Shown here one piece after another: positions 60,046 to 64,000 of a stretch of DNA of 64,000 nt. Below the pieces are notes generated by a model. That model was not told the origin of the DNA, did not search any database, and was given only the letters and a program-made list of their open reading frames with translations. The first letter of the stretch is position 1. Each line of letters begins with the position of its first letter. Source of the DNA: Pseudomonadales bacterium (GTDB taxonomy: Bacteria > Pseudomonadota > Gammaproteobacteria > Pseudomonadales > Azotimanducaceae); contig JACKNX010000011.1 in the NCBI GenBank assembly GCA_024234635.1, positions 62,001 to 126,000 on the forward strand, given 5' to 3'. The translations under genes were made by a program, and so were the position numbers.

Positions 60046-61046
60046 CGCATGCACTGCTGGTGAAAATGTCCTCGCTCGGCGATATCGCGCATGCCCTGCC
60101 GGCAGTCACCGACGCGGCGCGTAGCGGCGTCCGCTTCGACTGGGTGGTGGAGGAAGCCTATGCGCCTTTCGTGGCGCGCCATCCGGCGGTTCGTGCGGTG
60201 CTGCCCATCGCCGAGCGACGGTGGCGACGCCATGTCGGCGCCTCGCTCGCCGAGATGCGACGGTTCCGGCAGCGCCTCACGGCGCAACGATACGACGTGG
60301 TGCTCGATTCCCAGGGGCTGTACAAGAGTGCGCTGGTGGCACGTCTGGCGCGGGGTGACCGGCGTGTCGGTTTCGGCCGTGATTCCGCCCGCGAACCATT
60401 GGCGACCCTGCTGTATGACGGTTGTTGCTCTGTCGATCGCAATCGCCATGCCATCGACCGGCAACGGGCGCTGTTTGCGCAGGTGTTCGGGTATGCGGTG
60501 CCGGAAGGGCTCAGCTACGGCCTGCCTGCCATGCCCGCCACCGCGGACCGGGTGTGCGTGTTCGTGCACGGCACGACGTGGGCCAGCAAGCGTTATCCGC
60601 TCGCCTTCTGGCGCGAACTGGCCGTGCTGGCCCGATCGGACGATTTCCGTGTTGTGGTCACGTGGGGTACCGATGAGGAGCGGGCGGTCGCCGAAGACCT
60701 GCGTAAACAGGGCGTGGAGGTATGGCCGCACATGGGACTGGCGGAGCTGATCGAGCGACTGGCCGGGGCCAGCCTGGTCATCGGCGTCGATACCGGCCTC
60801 ACGCACGTGGCGGCTGCGCTGGAGGTGCCGGTCGTGGCGCTGTTCGGCAGTACGGACGCGGCGCTTACCGGTGTGCGCGGCCATCGCGCCGTGACGCTCG
60901 CCGCGCGGAAAGACTGTGCTCCCTGCCTCCAGCAGGTCTGCCGGTTCGCCGCTGTGCCCGGCACCGACGTACAGCCGGCCTGTTACGGCACGCTGGCGCC
61001 GCCGCGGGTATGGAGTGCCGCGCAACATCTGCTTGGGCCGGAGTGA
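60042..61046 (+). CDS. waaC: ADP-heptose:LPS heptosyltransferase I
   Basis: It adds the first heptose to Kdo2-lipid A at the cytoplasmic face of the inner membrane. The 334 residues carry LLVKMSSLGDIAHALPAVTD at the start, VVLDSQGLYKSALVARLARG, FVHGTTWASKRYPLAFWREL and LVIGVDTGLTHVAAALEVPV. ATG 60042 overlaps the waaF stop (ATGA); a GTG two codons earlier is possible. WaaG begins 3 bp after its stop. Confidence 0.96.
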   Translation: MTHALLVKMSSLGDIAHALPAVTDAARSGVRFDWVVEEAYAPFVARHPAVRAVLPIAERRWRRHVGASLAEMRRFRQRLTAQRYDVVLDSQGLYKSALVARLARGDRRVGFGRDSAREPLATLLYDGCCSVDRNRHAIDRQRALFAQVFGYAVPEGLSYGLPAMPATADRVCVFVHGTTWASKRYPLAFWRELAVLARSDDFRVVVTWGTDEERAVAEDLRKQGVEVWPHMGLAELIERLAGASLVIGVDTGLTHVAAALEVPVVALFGSTDAALTGVRGHRAVTLAARKDCAPCLQQVCRFAAVPGTDVQPACYGTLAPPRVWSAAQHLLGPE

Positions 61047-61049
61047 ACG

Positions 61050-62210
61050 GTGCGCTTCGCGTTCTGCCTGTTCAAGTACTTCCCCTACGGAGGTATTCAG
61101 CGGGATCTTGTGAAGTTCCTGAACGCCTCCCGGGCGCGCGGTCATTGCGTTCGCGTCTATGTCATTACCTGGGAAGGCGCGGAGCCCGAGGGCGTCGACG
61201 TGGTGCGCATTGCCGTCTCGGCGGTCACCAATCATCGTCGCTACGAGCAGTTCGCAGCCGCCGTTGCCCGGGATCTGCAGGCCCGTCCGGTTGACCTGGT
61301 CATCGGCCTCAACAAGATGCCGGGGCTCGATGTCTATTACGCTGGCGACTCCTGTTTCGAAGAGAAGGCGCGTAACCAGCGAGGGATGTTGTATCGGCTC
61401 ACGCCACGTTACCGCAGCTTTCGCGCGGCGGAACATGCCGTGTTCGACCCCGCCGCGGGCACGCGCATCCTCACCATCTCGGATGTGTACACGCCCTTCT
61501 TCCGCATCTACTACGGAACGCCGGCGGAACGTTTCTTTCGTCTGCCGCCAGGTATCGAACGCTCGCGCGCGGCGCCGGTGGACGTGACGGAGCGTACCTG
61601 CAGACGGCGCGCGATGCGGGATGGCCTGCATGTCGGCGAAGCCGACAGACTCCTGCTGTTCATCGGCAGCGGCTTCATCAAGAAGGGGCTCGACCGCGTC
61701 CTGCTGGGCTTGAAACACCTGCCGGCGGACTTGTGCGCGAACACCCGCCTGGTGGTGGTGGGACACGACAATGCCGAACCCTTCCGACGCATGGCGCTCA
61801 GGCTTGGCGTGCAGGCGCAGGTGCAATTCTTCGACAGGGGCAGGGATGATATTCCCGATCTGCTGCTGGCCGGAGATGCGCTCGTGCTGCCGGCGTATGA
61901 CGAGAATGCGGGCATGGTGATTCTTGAGGCCATGATCGCCGGCCTGCCGGTACTGGCCACGGCCAACTGCGGTTATGCGCACTACATCAGCGATTGCGGA
62001 GGCGGTCTTGTCACGCCAGTACCCTTCACGCAGGCGCGTTTCGACAGGGATTTAGTCGAGATACTGACCAGTGCGGACAGGGCCGGGTGGCAGGCAGCCG
62101 GCCGTCAGCTTGCGCAGGATGCAACCATTTACGCGTTGGCGGAGACGGCGGTCGCCTTGTTCGAGCGGTTTGTGACGGAGCGCCGGGAGCCTTGCGAATG
62201 CGCAGGCTGA
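61050..62210 (+). CDS. waaG: LPS core glycosyltransferase, WaaG-like (GT4)
   Basis: The 386-residue GT4 protein adds a glucose-type sugar to heptose II in known systems. It has the N-terminal pattern RFAFCLFKYFPYGGIQRDLV, KMPGLDVYYAGDSCFEEKAR in the middle, LLFIGSGFIKKGLDRVLLGL, and the donor-binding YDENAGMVILEAMIAGLPVL. GTG start 3 bp after waaC. The 3' end overlaps the double-kinase gene by 13 bp, so the four genes are translationally linked. Confidence 0.94.
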   Translation: MRFAFCLFKYFPYGGIQRDLVKFLNASRARGHCVRVYVITWEGAEPEGVDVVRIAVSAVTNHRRYEQFAAAVARDLQARPVDLVIGLNKMPGLDVYYAGDSCFEEKARNQRGMLYRLTPRYRSFRAAEHAVFDPAAGTRILTISDVYTPFFRIYYGTPAERFFRLPPGIERSRAAPVDVTERTCRRRAMRDGLHVGEADRLLLFIGSGFIKKGLDRVLLGLKHLPADLCANTRLVVVGHDNAEPFRRMALRLGVQAQVQFFDRGRDDIPDLLLAGDALVLPAYDENAGMVILEAMIAGLPVLATANCGYAHYISDCGGGLVTPVPFTQARFDRDLVEILTSADRAGWQAAGRQLAQDATIYALAETAVALFERFVTERREPCECAG

Positions 62211-63544
62211 CCATAGACGTACTGGCAGCAGCGGATCATGCGCTGATTGCGCCGTTCAGCCTGGTTCTGGACGACGGCACCTTCGAGGTGGTGGAGATCC
62301 TGCGCAATCTGCCGGGACGCCGCCTTACGGTGGGCGTGTGCGGCGCCGGCGGTACGCCGGGGGTGCTCAAGGTGTTCTACGGGACGCGTGCGCGTCGCGA
62401 CTTCCAGCGTGCACGGCGAGGGTTGCAGGCGCTGGCGTCCGCCAGCGTGCCCACCGTGGAAATTGCGGCGCAGGGCCGTGGCGATGTGCCCTGGCTGCTG
62501 TTCCCCCGGCTGCCCGGCGTCACCGCGCCCGCCTCTGCCGACTGTGCGCAACTGGCCGCCATGCTGGGCCGGCTGCATCACGCCGGCTTCAGTCACGGAG
62601 ATCTGCATCTTGGTAATTTCCTGCGTACGCCGGGGGGCGAACTCCTGGCAATCGATGCCGATACCGTGGTGCCGCGGGTATTGTCGCGGCGGGCGGGCTA
62701 CCGGGAGCTGGCAGTCCTGCTCGCGCAATACCCGATTCCCCAGACGCCGGAACTCGACCCCGTGGCGGCCGCCTATCTGCGCGGCCGCGCTTTACCCGAC
62801 GGCGCGCTGACGACACGTACGCTGCACAGGCTGCTGCGCCAGGCGCGGGCAAAACGTGTTGAGCACTACCTGCGCAAGACACTGCGTTCGTGCTCGCTTT
62901 TCGAACGTCGTGAGGAGCAGGGGCAACGACTGCTGCTGCGGCGGGAGGTGGCGTCCCTTGTCGAGGTCTTCGCCCGTGATCCCGAGCGCTACTTCGGCGA
63001 ATCCGCCGTTTTCCTGAAACGCGGCAACAGCGCTACGGTGGTGAAACTGAATATCCAGGGCGTGCCGCTGGTCGCCAAGCGCTATAACCTGCCGACGGTG
63101 TGGCACCGGTTGCGTCGACTGCTGCGACCGCGCGCCCGCTTTGCGTGGCGCAACGCGCTGCGACTGGCGTTCCTGGGTATCCCCACGGCGTTGCCGCTCG
63201 GGCTGCTCGAGACCGGAAGCCGCGGGAATCCGGGGCCTGCCTATCTGCTGATGGAACAACTGCGGGGTAAGGACCTCGCCACGCTTACGGCGAGCGGCTC
63301 CATTGACGGCATCACGGTGAAGGAGGTGGCGGACATTCTCGGCTGGCTGAGGGAGGCGGAGCTCCTCCACGGCGACCTCAAGTCCACCAACCTGCTGCTG
63401 GACGAAGGCAGGCTGCACCTCATCGACGTCGACGCGGTGCGCCGGGCCCCAGGCGGACATCGCAGGGATCGTCAGCGTCTTCTGGCCAACTGGTCGCCGG
63501 ACTCGGAGATCGTGCGTCGGCTTGCGGCGGCAATTCCGCCGTGA
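62198..63544 (+). CDS. Fused double LPS-core-type kinase (WaaP/Kdo-kinase-like)
   Basis: The 448-residue protein contains two kinase-like domains in a row. Domain 1 (about 1-205) has an N-lobe Lys58 in VLKVF, HGDLHLGN at 133-140 with catalytic Asp135, and Asp153/155 as metal ligands. Domain 2 (about 245-448) has Lys294 in VAKRY, HGDLKSTN at 391-398 with Asp393, and Asp410/412. Both resemble the WaaP/RfaP and Kdo-kinase families that phosphorylate LPS core sugars. The ATG at 62198 overlaps waaG by 13 bp. Both active sites look intact. Confidence 0.88.
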   Translation: MRRLTIDVLAAADHALIAPFSLVLDDGTFEVVEILRNLPGRRLTVGVCGAGGTPGVLKVFYGTRARRDFQRARRGLQALASASVPTVEIAAQGRGDVPWLLFPRLPGVTAPASADCAQLAAMLGRLHHAGFSHGDLHLGNFLRTPGGELLAIDADTVVPRVLSRRAGYRELAVLLAQYPIPQTPELDPVAAAYLRGRALPDGALTTRTLHRLLRQARAKRVEHYLRKTLRSCSLFERREEQGQRLLLRREVASLVEVFARDPERYFGESAVFLKRGNSATVVKLNIQGVPLVAKRYNLPTVWHRLRRLLRPRARFAWRNALRLAFLGIPTALPLGLLETGSRGNPGPAYLLMEQLRGKDLATLTASGSIDGITVKEVADILGWLREAELLHGDLKSTNLLLDEGRLHLIDVDAVRRAPGGHRRDRQRLLANWSPDSEIVRRLAAAIPP

Positions 63545-63653
63545 GCCGGCCATGCCCCGGGCTGCGTGCTGTGTGCCCCGTGGTGTTCATGCGAACATGC
63601 GCGACCTATCCGGTAGCTGCCGACCGTCCCCCGGGTCAACGGAGTCCGTCGCC

Positions 63654-64000
63654 ATGAAAAAAACAGGCCTTGTTGTCGTCGTCATTCTCCTGGTGCTGGG
63701 TGGGGCGATGAGCATTCGCGCCATGCAGCACACTCCGGATGCGTCGGCGCGCGTCGAGCGTGTGAACGTGGCGGTCGATGCGGACATCGCCGCCCGCCAC
63801 CTGGGAGAAGCCATCCGCTTCCGCACCGTGTCCTATCAGAATGAGGCGGACATGGCGGTGGATCAGTTCGAGGGGTTCATCGCCTGGGTGAAACGCACCT
63901 ATCCGGAAGTGCAGGCCGCCATGACGTTGACGATGGCCGGCCAGTACACCCTCCTGTACCGCTGGGAGGGCAGCGATCCGACGCTTGCGCCCATCCTGGT
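63654..64000 (+). CDS. M20 family peptidase, carboxypeptidase-S-like, N-terminal part cut by window edge
   Basis: The reading frame runs off the right end, so only about 115 residues are visible. MKKTGLVVVVILLVLGGAMS is a signal anchor or signal peptide. Then come LGEAIRFRTVSYQNEADMAV, FIAWVKRTYPEVQAAM and the start of a LLYRWEGSDPTLAPIL segment, which in yeast CPS1/PM20D1-like M20 enzymes precedes the metal-binding HxD. A GGAG lies nine bases before the ATG. The product should be an exported or anchored metallopeptidase. The 109-bp gap before it shows nothing else. Confidence 0.85.
   Translation, partial: MKKTGLVVVVILLVLGGAMSIRAMQHTPDASARVERVNVAVDADIAARHLGEAIRFRTVSYQNEADMAVDQFEGFIAWVKRTYPEVQAAMTLTMAGQYTLLYRWEGSDPTLAPIL

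Noticed and set aside
59391..61982. Long antisense open frame (863 codons) across waaF, waaC and waaG
   Set aside because: Same compositional effect; low-complexity Arg/His-rich translation with no family motifs, opposite three certain genes.
1..64000. CRISPR arrays, tRNA or rRNA genes, insertion sequences, prophage genes
   Set aside because: No repeat-spacer array, no tRNA-like or rRNA stretch, no transposase, integrase or structural phage gene found on either strand.

Overview
The window is a high-GC (about 60-66% by eye) gammaproteobacterial chromosome segment, densely packed with genes. No tRNA or rRNA genes, insertion sequences, prophage genes or CRISPR arrays are visible. Three things point to Gammaproteobacteria: the zapA - 6S RNA - fau order, the ygfB-pepP-ubiH-gcv order, and an ArgA made of an amino-acid-kinase domain joined to a GNAT domain. 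The glycine decarboxylase is split (gcvPA/gcvPB). FabV, a heptose-type LPS core cluster and a set of acyl-CoA enzymes suggest a free-living, lipid-metabolising, possibly marine gammaproteobacterium; that last step is inference.

Layout. 1-0.93 kb is the 3' end of ilvA. 0.9-3.0 kb (minus) holds def, fau, 6S RNA, zapA and a ZapB-like coiled coil. 3.2-10.7 kb (plus) holds ygfB, pepP, one ubiquinone hydroxylase and gcvT-gcvH-gcvPA-gcvPB. 10.7-21.7 kb holds a YyaL-type protein, rppH-ptsP, an MFS transporter, an NRDE gene paired with a catalytically degenerate SDR, then lgt, thyA, folA and modA. 21.8-29.7 kb is accessory metabolism: an MFS-SDR pair, an exported peroxiredoxin, a hotdog thioesterase, a lipoprotein/luciferase-like oxidoreductase/acyl-CoA dehydrogenase operon and a thiolase.

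29.8-34.4 kb is the most distinctive region: an ECF sigma factor overlapping a membrane Ser/Thr kinase with TPR-like repeats, followed by an unrecognised exported cysteine-rich protein. 34.5-41 kb holds a PfkB kinase, a small CPxC protein, an AcoX-like NAD kinase coupled to fabV, hemE, a VanZ-like protein and an AraC/GyrI regulator. 41-47.5 kb (minus) holds an lptA-like gene, ilvD, argA, a phosphohexomutase and argE. 47.6-53.5 kb holds a GspE/PilB-type ATPase, a P450 and glnE. 53.5-57.9 kb (minus) is an aminotransferase plus two different carboxyltransferases. 58-63.5 kb holds ilvE, waaF, waaC, waaG and a protein with two fused LPS-type kinase domains. The window ends inside an M20 peptidase gene.

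The best candidates for something undescribed are these: the sigma/kinase/exported-protein module; a family of three exported split-barrel-like proteins (25410-25829, 27918-28361, 39618-40154), one of them in an operon with a luciferase-like oxidoreductase; the fused double kinase; the tandem carboxyltransferases with no biotin carboxylase nearby; and an SDR that has lost its whole catalytic tetrad while keeping the spacing.
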